Origin: Planktomarina sp.
GTDB lineage: Bacteria > Pseudomonadota > Alphaproteobacteria > Rhodobacterales > Rhodobacteraceae
Length of the DNA stretch: 64,000 nucleotides
Reading direction: 5' to 3'
NCBI GenBank assembly: GCA_020629775.1
Contig: JAHDCP010000001.1
Location: 28,328-92,327, forward strand
Part shown: positions 12,697 through 23,628 of the stretch, one piece after another
Numbering within the stretch: the first letter of the stretch is position 1
Layout: each line of letters starts with the position of its first letter
Made by a program: the position numbers and the translations under genes
The notes under the pieces: generated by a model
What the model saw: only the letters and a program-made list of their open reading frames with translations
Told to the model about the DNA's origin: nothing
The model's database searches: none

Positions 12697-13605
12697 ATGA
12701 GTACACAAAAATCCATGGATGGCCGGGCTTGGGTCGAAATGTTGGTGTTGGCCTTGATCTGGGGCGGCAGCTTTCTGGCAACCCGTGTGGCGTTGGATGA
12801 AATCGGGCCATTAACCACGGTATTACACAGGGCGGGTTGGGCAGCCGTCATACTGTGGATTTGGGTCCTGATGCGCAGGTATCCGGTTCCGCGCACGGCG
12901 CGGTTTGTTTTGGCCTGCGCTGGCATGGGACTTTTGAACAACGTGATCCCATTTGGGTTGATGGCCTGGGGTCAGTTGCACATCGAAAGCGGGCTGACGG
13001 CCATTTTCAATGCGGCTACAGCCATCTTCGGTGTGGTGGCAGCGGCCATTGCATTCCAAGATGAACGATTGACTTGGAACCGCGCTTTGGGGGTTCTGTT
13101 GGGCTTTTTTGGTGTGGCCACGGCCATTGGTTTGGCGTCTTTTGCTAGCTTTGATGTACGATCTTTGGCCCAATTGGCCGTCATTGGCGGAACCATTTCT
13201 TACGCCATCGCGGGCGTCTGGGCGCGAAAAATGATGACAGGCGTGCGCCCTGAAGTGGCGGCCATGGGCATGTTGACCGCATCAACTTTAATGTTGCTTC
13301 CCATGGCTTGGGCGCTGGAAGGCCAACCCAGCTTAAACCTGCAAAACAACACTTGGGTGGCCCTGGCGTATGTATCCATCGTGGCCACGGCCTTGGCGTA
13401 TTTGTTGTATTACCGCGTGTTGGCGTCAGCTGGGTCCGGAAACTTGATGCTGGTGACATTGCTGGTGGCGCCTGTGGCGATTGTTCTGGGCACATTGGCA
13501 CGCGACGAAACTTTGCCCCCCCAAGCCTATGCCGGATTTGCAATTTTGGCGTTGGGATTGGTGGTGCTGGACGGACGGGTTTTCAAGCGCTTCAAAAAAG
13601 CATAA
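12697..13605 (+). CDS. DMT (EamA) family transporter, second copy
   Basis: MLVLALIWGGSFLATRVAL; EamA repeats. Confidence 0.88.
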   Translation: MSTQKSMDGRAWVEMLVLALIWGGSFLATRVALDEIGPLTTVLHRAGWAAVILWIWVLMRRYPVPRTARFVLACAGMGLLNNVIPFGLMAWGQLHIESGLTAIFNAATAIFGVVAAAIAFQDERLTWNRALGVLLGFFGVATAIGLASFASFDVRSLAQLAVIGGTISYAIAGVWARKMMTGVRPEVAAMGMLTASTLMLLPMAWALEGQPSLNLQNNTWVALAYVSIVATALAYLLYYRVLASAGSGNLMLVTLLVAPVAIVLGTLARDETLPPQAYAGFAILALGLVVLDGRVFKRFKKA

Positions 13606-13615
13606 TCCCAAAGTC

Positions 13616-14485
13616 ATGATTTATACATCCGCCGATGAATGGCTCAAAAGCCCCCATAAACGTGCCTTGTTGTTCGCTATGTCGGGCTTGGGCAAAACCC
13701 ACACGTCTGCCATGCTGCGCGAGGCAGGCAATTGGTTCCATTATTCCATCGATTACCGCATCGGCACGCGGTACATGGGCGAATACATCGACGATAATTT
13801 CAAACGCCGCGCCATGCGCGATCCGTTCTTGGCCGATTTGTTGCGCAGCGATTCCTTGTCGATGGTGTCCAACATCACGTTCGAAAATCTCAAACCCTTG
13901 TCCACGTACTTGGGCAAACCAGGGGACGAAGCCCAAGGCGGCATCGACATTGATGAATACCGCCGGCGCCAAGCCCAGCATCACCGTGCCGAAGTTCAAG
14001 CTTTGTTGGACACCCCTTATTTCATTGACCGTGCCGTGGACTTGTATGGGTATGAACACTTCATCTGCGATACGGGTGGATCAATCTGCGAAGTGGTGGA
14101 TCCGAACGATCCAGATGACGAGGTTATGAAAACATTGGCCGCCAGCACGCTGATGATTTGGATTGAAGGATCCGATGCCCACACCGATGACTTGGTGGCC
14201 CGCTTTGACCGCGACCCAAAACCAATGTGTTATCAAGCCGCGTTTTTAGACCAAGCTTGGGCAGATTTCTTGGCCGAACAATCCGTGGCACCGGACCGCG
14301 TAAATCCCAACGATTTTATTCGCTGGGCCTATGCCCGTGCCCTGGCCAACCGCCAACCCATTTACCGCGACATGGCGAAATGGGGCGTGTCCATCACCGC
14401 TGACGAGGCCACCAGCATCCGCACCCCCACAGACTTTGAAACTGTCGTTGCGTCAGCCCTTGATCGCCAGACAAGCCAGTCCTAA
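13616..14485 (+). CDS. P-loop ATPase-like protein of unknown function
   Basis: [16 protein letters not shown] Walker A-like; start at ATG 13616. Confidence 0.6.
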   Translation: MIYTSADEWLKSPHKRALLFAMSGLGKTHTSAMLREAGNWFHYSIDYRIGTRYMGEYIDDNFKRRAMRDPFLADLLRSDSLSMVSNITFENLKPLSTYLGKPGDEAQGGIDIDEYRRRQAQHHRAEVQALLDTPYFIDRAVDLYGYEHFICDTGGSICEVVDPNDPDDEVMKTLAASTLMIWIEGSDAHTDDLVARFDRDPKPMCYQAAFLDQAWADFLAEQSVAPDRVNPNDFIRWAYARALANRQPIYRDMAKWGVSITADEATSIRTPTDFETVVASALDRQTSQS

Positions 14486-14511
14486 CTTCCAAAGCCCCGG
14501 AGGTTTTAAAC

Positions 14512-15429
14512 ATGCCTATCACCATTCCATCCGCCCTGCCCGCACACAAAGTGCTGACGGACGAAGGTGTTATGGTCATGGATCCGTCCGACGCCACGCG
14601 CCAAGATATCCGCCCCTTGCGTATCGGGTTGCTGAACTTGATGCCCAAAAAGATCGCCACGGAAAATCAATTCGCGCGTTTGATCGGGGCCACGCCCTTG
14701 CAAATCGATTTGTCGCTGATCCGCATGTCGGAACACCGCACGCGCAACACCGCGGCCGAACACATGGCAGAGTTTTACCGCCCGTTCCAAGAGGTCAAAG
14801 ATCAGTTTTTTGACGGGTTGATTATCACCGGCGCGCCCATCGAACACTTGGACTTCCAGGATGTGACTTACTGGGACGAATTGGTTGAAGTGATGAACTG
14901 GACCCAAACCCACGTGCATTCCACTTTTGGCGTGTGCTGGGGCGGCATGGCGATGATCAACCATTTCCATGGCGTTCAAAAACACATCCTGGACGCCAAG
15001 TCTTTTGGCCTGTTCCGACAACGTAACATGGATCCATCGTCGCCCTACCTTCGCGGATTTTCTGACGAATGTTACATTCCCGTCAGCCGCTGGACCGAAA
15101 TGCGCCAGAATGAAATCGACGGTGCCCCGGATCTGCAAACATTGCTGGGCTCAGATGAAACAGGCCCCTGTTTGGTGGAAGATGCTGCGCATCGCGCGCT
15201 CTATATCTTTAATCATTTCGAATATGACACCGATACGTTGAAGGGCGAATACGACCGCGACATCGCCGCAGGCGTGCCCATCCATGTTCCTGATCATTAT
15301 TACCCAAACAATGATCCAACCCAACAGCCCAGCAACCGCTGGCGGTCCCACGCCCATCTTTTGTATGGCAATTGGATCAACCAAATATACCAAACCGTCC
15401 CGTTTGATTGGGGGAAATCTCGTGTTTAA
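14512..15429 (+). CDS. metA: Homoserine O-acyltransferase (MetA family)
   Basis: [33 protein letters not shown]. Confidence 0.95.
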   Translation: MPITIPSALPAHKVLTDEGVMVMDPSDATRQDIRPLRIGLLNLMPKKIATENQFARLIGATPLQIDLSLIRMSEHRTRNTAAEHMAEFYRPFQEVKDQFFDGLIITGAPIEHLDFQDVTYWDELVEVMNWTQTHVHSTFGVCWGGMAMINHFHGVQKHILDAKSFGLFRQRNMDPSSPYLRGFSDECYIPVSRWTEMRQNEIDGAPDLQTLLGSDETGPCLVEDAAHRALYIFNHFEYDTDTLKGEYDRDIAAGVPIHVPDHYYPNNDPTQQPSNRWRSHAHLLYGNWINQIYQTVPFDWGKSRV

Positions 15430-16387
15430 AGCCGTTTTTGTTATCCTGCTGGTGATTGTGCTGATTTTCGTGGCCATGACACAATGGTTTGCAGGGGTAC
15501 GAGAACGGGATGTGAAACGCGACTTTCCCCCCTTGGGACAAATGGTGGATGTAGACGGTGTCAAAATCCACACGGTTGTAATGGGGCAAGGCCCCGATGT
15601 GGTTTTAATTCACGGGGCCAGCGGCAGTCTGCGTGAATTCACCTTTGATTTCGCCAAGCGCCTTGCCACAACCCATCGGGTATTTATCGTCGATCGGCCG
15701 GGGCTGGGTCTAAGTGATTTGGCCGGTGAAGATTACGGGCGCGTTTGGTCTACAAAATCTGCATCTATAACTTTGCAAGCTGACTTGATCCGTAAAGCCA
15801 CAGCCCAGCTGGGCGCCACTAAACCGATTGTTGTGGGTCATTCTTACGGCGGTGCTGTTGCTTTGGCATGGGGCACAACTTCGCCAGAAACCCTTTCTGG
15901 GCTGGTCACGTTGGGCGGCGTTTCGAACCCTTGGGAAACGTCTTTGGGGGCCTATTACGTGGTGAACGGATCAAAAATTGGTGGCGCAATTGTCCCTGCA
16001 ATTTTGGCGGCTTACGTTTCTGAAACAAAAGTAGAAAACACCATAGCCAGCATTTTTGAACCGCAAAAAGCACCAGAAGGTTACGCAGATTACGTAGGGG
16101 CGGAATTGGTCCTGCAACGAAGTGCAATTCGGTCAAATGCAAGACAAGTCAGTAACTTACTGGAAGAAGTCAAAGCAATGGTACCGAATTATGGTAAAAT
16201 TTCAGTCCCCACCGTGATTTTCCACGGGGATAAAGACACCATTGTGCCACTGGAAATCCATTCCGCGAAATTGGTTAATCAGGTTCCTGATGCTGAATTG
16301 GTGGTGCTGCCCGGTGTTGGCCATATGCCCCATCACACCAACACAGAAGACGTGCTGGCTGCGATCAAACGTATCTCTGGATTGTGA
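15422..16387 (+). CDS. Alpha/beta hydrolase
   Basis: [38 protein letters not shown] start overlapping metA stop. Confidence 0.85.
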   Translation: MFKAVFVILLVIVLIFVAMTQWFAGVRERDVKRDFPPLGQMVDVDGVKIHTVVMGQGPDVVLIHGASGSLREFTFDFAKRLATTHRVFIVDRPGLGLSDLAGEDYGRVWSTKSASITLQADLIRKATAQLGATKPIVVGHSYGGAVALAWGTTSPETLSGLVTLGGVSNPWETSLGAYYVVNGSKIGGAIVPAILAAYVSETKVENTIASIFEPQKAPEGYADYVGAELVLQRSAIRSNARQVSNLLEEVKAMVPNYGKISVPTVIFHGDKDTIVPLEIHSAKLVNQVPDAELVVLPGVGHMPHHTNTEDVLAAIKRISGL

Positions 16388-16442
16388 AACGCGTTAACAT
16401 CCCCCATATAAACCCCAAGGGACAGCGCGAAGGGGTATTCAC

Positions 16443-17312
16443 ATGGCCAAACCATTTGACGGTGCGATCAGCACATTTTTCGAAAACAACGCCCCAGAAG
16501 ACATCCGCGCGGCCATTGCCAACAGCGATGGCAAAAACCCGATAGATCCAGATTACCCATATGCAAAACGTCTGAAGCGCGCTGACTACGAAACTGCCTT
16601 GGCGGCGCTTCAAATTGAATTGGTCAAGTTCCAATCTTGGGTGAAGAACACCGGTCAACGCATTGTAATCGTTTTCGAAGGTCGTGACGCGGCGGGCAAA
16701 GGCGGCACCATCAAGCGGTTCCGTGAAAACCTAAATCCACGAAACGCACGGGTGGTGGCCCTGTCCAAACCCACCGACCGCGAAGCTGGTGAATTGTACT
16801 TTCAAAGGTATATTAAACACCTACCCACTGCAGGCGAAATCGTGTTTTTTGATCGGTCCTGGTACAACCGCGGCGTTGTGGAACACGTGTTTGAATTTTG
16901 CACCCCAGATCAACGCGAACAGTGGTTCAAACAGGTCCCTGCTTTTGAAGACATGCTGGTGAACGATGGGATCAGCTTGACCAAATTGTGGTTAAACGTT
17001 GGGCGCGCCAGCCAGTTGCAACGCTTTTTGGCCCGCGAAAGTGATCCATTGAAGCAGTGGAAACTGTCTTGGATTGACGTCGAAGGGCTAAACCGTTGGG
17101 ATGCATACACCGCAGCAATCGGCGAAACGTTGGACAAAACCCATACCGACACCGCCCCCTGGACCGTTGTGCGCACCGATGACAAGCGCCGTGCGCGCAT
17201 AAATGCCATTCGTCATGTTTTGACGCAGTATTCCTACGATGGTCGCGACAACGCGGCATTGGGGGCCGTTGATCCAAAAATCGCGGGTAGTCCGGAAATT
17301 TGGCATGCCTAA
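16443..17312 (+). CDS. ppk2: Polyphosphate kinase 2
   Basis: VIVFEGRDAAGKGGTIKRFRENLNPRNARVVAL; FFDRSWYNRGVVEHV. Confidence 0.93.
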   Translation: MAKPFDGAISTFFENNAPEDIRAAIANSDGKNPIDPDYPYAKRLKRADYETALAALQIELVKFQSWVKNTGQRIVIVFEGRDAAGKGGTIKRFRENLNPRNARVVALSKPTDREAGELYFQRYIKHLPTAGEIVFFDRSWYNRGVVEHVFEFCTPDQREQWFKQVPAFEDMLVNDGISLTKLWLNVGRASQLQRFLARESDPLKQWKLSWIDVEGLNRWDAYTAAIGETLDKTHTDTAPWTVVRTDDKRRARINAIRHVLTQYSYDGRDNAALGAVDPKIAGSPEIWHA

Positions 17313-17919
17313 GGCCGGGTATCATCACGGAAACCTGAAACAAGCTTTGGTGGACGCCGCCCTTTTGCTGGTCAACGAAAAGGGCCCGACCGGTTTTACC
17401 TTGTCTGAGGCCGCCAAGCGCGCTGGCGTCACCCCAGCGGCCGTGTATCGCCATTTTGACGGCCGCGAAGATTTGATTGCTGAATGCGCGTTGCAAGGGT
17501 TTCGGATATTTGGCGACCTCATGGAACAAGCGTTTGATAAAGGCGACACCCCGCTGGCCGCCTTTGAAGAAACCGGACGCGCCTATATTGCTTTTGCGCG
17601 CAAATACCCTGGCCACTATGTCGCGATGTTCGAAAGCGGAATTTCTTTGAACCGCAATCCCGCATTGTATGACGCATCGCAACGGGCAACAGGTGTTCTG
17701 GAAAAGGCATCGGCGCAGCTGTGTCTAAACCTGCCCGAAGATCGCCGCCCACCGCCGCAAATGTTTGCCAATCATATCTGGGCCCTCAGCCACGGGGTCG
17801 TGGAATTGTTCACGCGCGGCGACAAATCCACCAACTGCCCCATCGCGCCCGAAGATCTGCTGGAAAGCGGTATCGGCATTTACTTACGTGGCTTGGGGAT
17901 CATTGACGCGGACCGCTGA
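17305..17919 (+). CDS. TetR family transcriptional regulator
   Basis: GYHHGNLKQALVDAALLLV...TLSEAAKRAGVTPAAVYRHF. Confidence 0.9.
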   Translation: MPKAGYHHGNLKQALVDAALLLVNEKGPTGFTLSEAAKRAGVTPAAVYRHFDGREDLIAECALQGFRIFGDLMEQAFDKGDTPLAAFEETGRAYIAFARKYPGHYVAMFESGISLNRNPALYDASQRATGVLEKASAQLCLNLPEDRRPPPQMFANHIWALSHGVVELFTRGDKSTNCPIAPEDLLESGIGIYLRGLGIIDADR

Positions 17920-17931
17920 CGCGGACGCCAT

Positions 17932-18010
17932 GTTTGGTTTGGGGCGCCGCCCCCTTTGGTTTGACGATGCCAAACCAAATTCCCCCGGGATATTTTCACA
18001 ACAATGATGA
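17932..18010 (+). repeat. Intergenic repeat element copy 1 (Rhodobacteraceae-type CCCCCGGGATATTTT motif)
   Basis: GGGGCGCCGCCCC hairpin + CCCCCGGGATATTTTCACAACAATGATG. Confidence 0.6.
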
Positions 18011-18149
18011 CGCAAAGATGGATCAGCTGGTCCCGCCACTGACCCACAACCCGACAGTCAAGGGACCGGGTCATCACCGTTGGCGGCCATCGGCGTCCCC
18101 GCCTGTACCGCAAATCCAAAATCGCTTTTAAAAGTTAAAGTGCGGTTAC

Positions 18150-18206
18150 CATCATTGTTGGAAAAATATCCCCGCCGGAGGCATCAGGGGCCGCAGGCCC
18201 CAAAAC
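18150..18206 (-). repeat. Intergenic repeat element copy 2, inverted
   Basis: Reverse complement TTTTGGGGCCTGCGGCCCCTGATGCCTCCGGCGGGGATATTTTTCCAACAATGATG matches copy 1. Confidence 0.6.
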
Positions 18207-18237
18207 AAAAAAGCCCGCAGCGACAAGCTGCGGACCT
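18205..18237 (-). terminator. Rho-independent terminator of rplM-rpsI
   Basis: Minus strand GTCCGCAGC-TTGTC-GCTGCGGGC-TTTTTTG. Confidence 0.85.
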
Positions 18238-18260
18238 TTTGATCACATATATTGTGCGAA

Positions 18261-18758
18261 TTAACGCTTGGAGAACTGGAACGAACGACGCGCTTTGCGC
18301 TTACCGTATTTCTTCCGTTCAACAACACGGCTGTCGCGTGTCAGGAAGCCAGCGGCTTTCAGTGCACCACGCAGCGATGGATCATACAGTTGCAAAGCTT
18401 TTGAAATACCGTGCTTCACGGCACCCGCTTGGCCTGTCAGACCACCACCTTTAACAGTGGCAACCACGTCGAATTGTCCTTCGACACCAGCAACTTGCAT
18501 GGGTTGGCGCAGGATCAACTGCAAAACAGGACGTGCAAAATATGTGTCTTGGTCTTTGCCGTTGACTGTAACTTTACCGGAACCGGGTTTGATCCAAACA
18601 CGGGCAACCGCGTCTTTACGTTTACCAGTGGCATAAGACCGGCCCAGGTCGTCCCGTACGGGTTCACGTGGTGCTGCCAGTTCTTCCATGGCCATTTCAG
18701 AAACGGTGCCTTCAGCCACAGCGGCCAAATCTTCCAATGAGTTCACTTGATCTGTCAT
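18261..18758 (-). CDS. rpsI: 30S ribosomal protein S9
   Basis: [20 protein letters not shown]...[18 protein letters not shown]. Confidence 0.98.
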   Translation of the reverse strand: MTDQVNSLEDLAAVAEGTVSEMAMEELAAPREPVRDDLGRSYATGKRKDAVARVWIKPGSGKVTVNGKDQDTYFARPVLQLILRQPMQVAGVEGQFDVVATVKGGGLTGQAGAVKHGISKALQLYDPSLRGALKAAGFLTRDSRVVERKKYGKRKARRSFQFSKR

Positions 18759-18763
18759 TGTTC

Positions 18764-19222
18764 TCAGGCCCTCGTGTTTTTCTTGTTCATGGATGCAACA
18801 TCCAGAACGGTGGGCGCTTGTGCTTCATGGGGGTGTTCGGCCCCAGCATAGACACGCAGGTTTGTCATTTGAACGCGGCTCAGGCGGTTGCCTGGCAGCA
18901 TACGTTTGACCGCTTGGGTCACAACGCGTTCAGGATACTTGCCTTCCAGGATTTGACCCGTGGTGCGCGATTTGATCCCGCCTGGATATCCTGTGTGCCA
19001 GTAATTTTCTTTGTTGCGCTTGTTGCCTGTCAGCTGAATTTTATCAGCGTTGATGACAATCACGTTGTCGCCCATATCCATGTGCGGCGTGAAGGACGCT
19101 TTGTGCTTGCCGCGCAAACGCATGGCAATAATCGACGCCAAACGGCCCAGAACAACGCCTTCAGCGTCGATCAGGATCCATTTCTTGTCGATATCTGCCG
19201 GTGTCGCAGAGAAGGTTTTCAT
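18764..19222 (-). CDS. rplM: 50S ribosomal protein L13
   Basis: [30 protein letters not shown]. Confidence 0.97.
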   Translation of the reverse strand: MKTFSATPADIDKKWILIDAEGVVLGRLASIIAMRLRGKHKASFTPHMDMGDNVIVINADKIQLTGNKRNKENYWHTGYPGGIKSRTTGQILEGKYPERVVTQAVKRMLPGNRLSRVQMTNLRVYAGAEHPHEAQAPTVLDVASMNKKNTRA

Positions 19223-19253
19223 GTTTATACCCATCGAGATTGGTGATGGACGC

Positions 19254-19280
19254 GTTATAAACACGCGCCATTTCGCGTCA
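19254..19280 (-). promoter_or_regulatory. Sigma70-like promoter of rplM-rpsI
   Basis: Minus strand TTGACG-N16-TATAAC about 30 bp before rplM. Confidence 0.55.
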
Positions 19281-19375
19281 ACGGGCAATTTCTTAAATTA
19301 AACGTTTAAAAACAATGGGATATAAATTAGGTATCATAATACCCCCACAAAATCCCAGCGGAAACCATCACGATA

Positions 19376-19939
19376 CTACCGCAATTCCCCGAACAGGTTG
19401 AAATTCACAAGATCACCTTCGGCGCTTATAAAGAAGCGGTCGAAATCCGTCCAAATCCAGCACTGTGAACTTGGCCCAGCAAAGGTAAAATCCACCGATG
19501 CGCCAGCTGCGTTGACAAACACACCGCTAGCAGCGGCGATCCCAGTGAGTGTTACTTCGGTATATGCCGTCATTGTGGGGGTGCCGGACATCACATCCAA
19601 ATCAACTTGGAAAACTTCCACCTCAGGGCCCAATGGAATTTCCATCTTCCCTGCGGGAGCGTGGGATGTGATGGTCAAATGGTCATCCGTTGCGGCAATC
19701 GTCAAAGAATAAGTACTTTGTGGATCAATAAGCCCTTTGGCGGTTACCTCCAAAGGGGCAGCCGTTTCAAACAAGATGCCAGTGGTCTTCGTTTGCCAGC
19801 GCGACAGTGCATTGCGCTGATAAGGGGCCAAAAGTTGCGTGCCCCGAGTGTGCACGCCTTTGTCGTGGCAACATGCACAGGCCGATGCCAGGTCCGCAGA
19901 CAAAAGAACGACCAAGAAAGCAAAAATCCGCAACACCAT
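19376..19939 (-). CDS. Hypothetical secreted protein
   Basis: Signal peptide MVLRIFAFLVVLLSADLASACACCHDKG. Confidence 0.65.
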   Translation of the reverse strand: MVLRIFAFLVVLLSADLASACACCHDKGVHTRGTQLLAPYQRNALSRWQTKTTGILFETAAPLEVTAKGLIDPQSTYSLTIAATDDHLTITSHAPAGKMEIPLGPEVEVFQVDLDVMSGTPTMTAYTEVTLTGIAAASGVFVNAAGASVDFTFAGPSSQCWIWTDFDRFFISAEGDLVNFNLFGELR

Positions 19940-19943
19940 GGGC

Positions 19944-20366
19944 TTAGCCTTTTGGCGGAATGGAATAAGTGAGTTGCGCGGCTGCCAGAACGCGTGGGTC
20001 GCCTTCAGACTTTATTTTCACAGAAACCACCGCCAAGGCCCTGCCCAGTTTCAACAATTCACCATGGGCCACAATCCGTTTGTCCGCCGCGGGCTTGCGC
20101 ATGAAATCAATGGAACAATTGGTGGTGACGGCCAGGGCCTTGGGGCCGATTTGCGCCAAGATCAAAAGATACGCGGCAACATCGGCCAAACCAAACATGG
20201 ATGGCCCGGACACGGTGTTTCCCGGGCGCAAATGGCGTTCGCTGACATTCAATGCAATTTCACACGTCTGTTCATCCACAGCCATCACGTCAAAGTCTTC
20301 ATGGACCTGCGGGAACACCTCCACCAGGAACTGCGTCAATTGATCCGGGTTCATCTGCACTGCCAT
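19944..20366 (-). CDS. PaaI-family hotdog thioesterase
   Basis: RHLRPGNTVSGPSMFGLADVAAYL...TTNCSIDFMRKP. Confidence 0.85.
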   Translation of the reverse strand: MAVQMNPDQLTQFLVEVFPQVHEDFDVMAVDEQTCEIALNVSERHLRPGNTVSGPSMFGLADVAAYLLILAQIGPKALAVTTNCSIDFMRKPAADKRIVAHGELLKLGRALAVVSVKIKSEGDPRVLAAAQLTYSIPPKG

Positions 20367-20414
20367 GGGCCACCTGTCCTTTTCTTTCCTGTATCCCTGC
20401 CCTAGACCACCGCC

Positions 20415-21779
20415 ATGATGCAACGACTGAATATTGTGGGCGGCGGCATGGCTGGCGCAGAAGCGGCCTGGCAGGCCGCGCAAATGGGCGTACCCGTGCG
20501 GATCCATGAGATGCGCCCAAAGGTGGAAACTTTTGCCCACCAGACGGGGGATCTGGGGGAAATGGTGTGTTCCAATTCCTTTCGATCTGATGATGATGAA
20601 GCCAATGCCGTGGGGCTGTTACATTGGGAAATGCGGGCCGCAAATGGGCTGATTATGGCCACCGCCGAAAAGCACCGGCTGCCCGCCGGGGGTGCCTTGG
20701 CGGTGGATCGCGAACCCTTTGCCAAATCGGTCACGGCCGCGCTGCACGCCCATCCATTGATTGAAATCGTGGGCGAAGAAATCACCACCCTGCCCGAAGA
20801 CGGCACTTGGATTTTCGCCACGGGTCCTTTGACAAGCTCTGATTTGGCCACAGCCATTCAAGCAGAAACCGGCGCGGAAGCCCTGGCGTTTTTCGATGCC
20901 ATCGCCCCCATCATTTACGCCGAAAGCATTAACATGGATGTCGCATGGATGCAGTCGCGGTATGACAAGGGTGAAACTGAAGAAGAACAAAAAGCATACC
21001 TGAATTGCCCGATGACCAAAGACCAGTACGAGGCGTTTATTGATGCCCTGCTGGCCGCCGAAAAAGCGGAATTCAAACCCGGGGAAACCGCCGGTTATTT
21101 TGATGGGTGCTTGCCCATCGAAATCATGGCGGAACGGGGCCGTGAAACGTTGCGATTTGGCCCGATGAAACCTGTGGGCCTCACCAATGCCCATGATCTT
21201 GAAAACAAAGCTTATGCCGTGGTGCAACTGCGCCGCGACAACGCGTTGGGGACGTTGTTCAACATCGTGGGGTTCCAAACCAAGATGAAATACGGCGCGC
21301 AAAAGGAAGTTTTGCGCATGATCCCTGGGTTGGAAGACGCGGAATTTGCACGTCTGGGGGGCATTCATCGCAACACGTTCTTGAATTCGCCTACGCTGTT
21401 GGATGATCAAATGCGTCTGAAGTCGCGGCCTAACATCCGCTTTGCAGGCCAGATCACAGGCGTGGAAGGATACGTGGAAAGTGCCGCCATGGGCTTGATC
21501 GCCGGGCGTATGGCCGCCGCCGAAATCCAAGGTCACACGATTACCCCCCCGCCCGCAGAAACGGCAAGCGGTGCTTTGATCACCCACATCACTGGCGGCG
21601 CGGATGCCAAAACGTTCCAACCCATGAACGTGAACTTCGGCCTGTTTCCACCAGTTGATGGGGTCAAAGGGGGCCGTAAGAACCGCAAAAACCGGTACAA
21701 GGCTTACACAGACCGCGCCAAAATGTCCTTCTCGGACTGGCTTGCACAGGTGTGCATTCCCGTTAAAGTGGAAGAATGA
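20415..21779 (+). CDS. trmFO: Methylenetetrahydrofolate--tRNA-(uracil-5-)-methyltransferase
   Basis: [45 protein letters not shown]. Confidence 0.96.
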   Translation: MMQRLNIVGGGMAGAEAAWQAAQMGVPVRIHEMRPKVETFAHQTGDLGEMVCSNSFRSDDDEANAVGLLHWEMRAANGLIMATAEKHRLPAGGALAVDREPFAKSVTAALHAHPLIEIVGEEITTLPEDGTWIFATGPLTSSDLATAIQAETGAEALAFFDAIAPIIYAESINMDVAWMQSRYDKGETEEEQKAYLNCPMTKDQYEAFIDALLAAEKAEFKPGETAGYFDGCLPIEIMAERGRETLRFGPMKPVGLTNAHDLENKAYAVVQLRRDNALGTLFNIVGFQTKMKYGAQKEVLRMIPGLEDAEFARLGGIHRNTFLNSPTLLDDQMRLKSRPNIRFAGQITGVEGYVESAAMGLIAGRMAAAEIQGHTITPPPAETASGALITHITGGADAKTFQPMNVNFGLFPPVDGVKGGRKNRKNRYKAYTDRAKMSFSDWLAQVCIPVKVEE

Positions 21780-22396
21780 GCGATGATCGCCACGACACCC
21801 TGAAAGAACCCCTGTGGGTCCCACGCCCCGTGGAAGAAACCCTGGCAATGTATGCTGATTGGGCCGCCACTTATGATGCGGATGTCACTGGGGCCGGTTA
21901 TGCCACCCCTGCACGTATCGCCAATGCGCTGGACGGTCGGGTGCCGTATACTGCACGCGTTTTGGACTTTGGGTGTGGCACGGGCTTGTCGGGTCTGGCC
22001 CTCAAAGACATTGGTTTCACCAAAATCGACGGCACCGATATATCCGCACAAATGCTGGACTTTGCGCAAACCCGCGCCGTTTATGGGGCGTTGTGGCAAT
22101 CCCAACCAGGCACTTTGGACATCACGCGCGGAACCTATGACGCGATAGTCGCCACTGGGGTGATTTCTTTGGGCGCGGCCCCGCCAGAAACTTTGGATTT
22201 GGTGCTGTCCAAACTGGCCCCGGGTGGGCTTTTGGCACTGTCGTTCAATGATCCCACCATCGCTGAAGGCAGTTATGACGCAGCCCTTCAAGCGGCCCAA
22301 AACGCCAATACCTGCACAGTCGTCTTCAGAGAAAACGGCCCCCATTTGCCGGGCAAAAATATGGGGTCCGACGTGATGGTCCTGCGCCGTCAATGA
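21776..22396 (+). CDS. Class I SAM-dependent methyltransferase
   Basis: [15 protein letters not shown]. Confidence 0.85.
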   Translation: MSDDRHDTLKEPLWVPRPVEETLAMYADWAATYDADVTGAGYATPARIANALDGRVPYTARVLDFGCGTGLSGLALKDIGFTKIDGTDISAQMLDFAQTRAVYGALWQSQPGTLDITRGTYDAIVATGVISLGAAPPETLDLVLSKLAPGGLLALSFNDPTIAEGSYDAALQAAQNANTCTVVFRENGPHLPGKNMGSDVMVLRRQ

Positions 22397-23289
22397 TCCG
22401 CACCCGGTTTGCCCCGTCCCCAACGGGGCCTTTGCACTTGGGCCATGCCTTTTCTGCCATGACTGCATTTCGCTTAGCCCAAGCCTTGGAGGGCGAATTC
22501 CACGTCCGCATGGAAGACTTGGACCAATCCCGGTCCCGCGACCATTGGGAAGCCCAGATGTATGACGACATGGCTTGGTTGGGCCTGACATGGGCGCAAC
22601 CGGTGATCCGGCAATCTGAACGTGGGGCGGCTTACAAAAACGCACTTCAAAAGCTTTGGGATCTGGGGCTGATTTACCCGTGCGATTGTACCCGCCGTGA
22701 CATTGCCCAAGCCGTCAGCGCGCCCCAACACGGCGCGCCCCTTTCAGGGCCCCACGGTGTGATCTATCCCGGCACGTGCCGGCACAAACCCAAACCAACC
22801 CAAATGCCCGAAAACATGGCCCTGCGTCTGGATATGGAATTGGCCCACGCGCCGGGGCGAAGTTTTATTCAGGTTGACGGAATGGGCATTGAAACCGCCA
22901 ACACGGTGGTGGCAGCCCCGCACACACAACGCCACATCGGCGATCCTGTCATCAGCCGCAAAGGCTTGGATGCCGCATATCACTTGGCCGTGGTGGTGGA
23001 TGATGCATTCAGCGGCATAACCCATGTGGTGCGCGGCGCAGATCTGTTCGAAGCCACAAAAATCCACGTACTATTGCAAAGTGCCTTGGACCTGCCCACC
23101 CCCAAATACCACCACCATCGACTGATGACCGATGAACACGGCAAGCGCCTGGCCAAGCGGGACGACGCGCGCGCAATCGCCGCTTACCGTAAAGATGGGT
23201 TATCGCCATCAGACGTTTTAATGTTGGTGGGGCTTCAGGCTTCTGGGCCAAAAAGTTCTTCGGGCTGGTCTCCAAGAATGGACGTGTAA
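22393..23289 (+). CDS. gluQ: Glutamyl-Q tRNA(Asp) synthetase
   Basis: TRFAPSPTGPLHLGHAF; truncated GluRS-like; LMTDEHGKRLAKRD. Confidence 0.93.
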   Translation: MIRTRFAPSPTGPLHLGHAFSAMTAFRLAQALEGEFHVRMEDLDQSRSRDHWEAQMYDDMAWLGLTWAQPVIRQSERGAAYKNALQKLWDLGLIYPCDCTRRDIAQAVSAPQHGAPLSGPHGVIYPGTCRHKPKPTQMPENMALRLDMELAHAPGRSFIQVDGMGIETANTVVAAPHTQRHIGDPVISRKGLDAAYHLAVVVDDAFSGITHVVRGADLFEATKIHVLLQSALDLPTPKYHHHRLMTDEHGKRLAKRDDARAIAAYRKDGLSPSDVLMLVGLQASGPKSSSGWSPRMDV

Positions 23290-23591
23290 AAACAGTTGCG
23301 CCGGTTGGTGTGACACGCCGCACCTTTTTGACGCACTATCGCCAAAACAGCGTCCTGGTCACAATCAATCCTCAGATCAACGATGTCCTGCGTGTGCCCG
23401 CTGGTTTCACCCTTCACCCAAAAACTTTGCCGTGACCGCGACCAATATGTCATCCGGCCCGTTTCCAAGGTTTGGCGCAAAGCGTCCTGATTGGCCCAGG
23501 CCATCATCAAAACCTCGCCCGTGTCCGCCGATTGGGCAATCACCGGGATCAATCCGCGATCATCATATTTCAGTCCGGTCAAATCGATCAT
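23235..23591 (-). CDS. hisI: Phosphoribosyl-AMP cyclohydrolase
   Basis: MMAWANQDALRQTLETGRMTYWSRSRQSFWVKGETSGHTQ. Confidence 0.96.
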   Translation of the reverse strand: MIDLTGLKYDDRGLIPVIAQSADTGEVLMMAWANQDALRQTLETGRMTYWSRSRQSFWVKGETSGHTQDIVDLRIDCDQDAVLAIVRQKGAACHTNRRNCFYTSILGDQPEELFGPEA

Positions 23592-23628
23592 CGTGCACCC
23601 TTTCCGTTTGCGGTGTTGCAGCCTATCT

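Noticed and set aside
20619-21848. 409-aa antisense ORF over trmFO
   Set aside because: Shadow ORF; sense strand is unambiguous TrmFO
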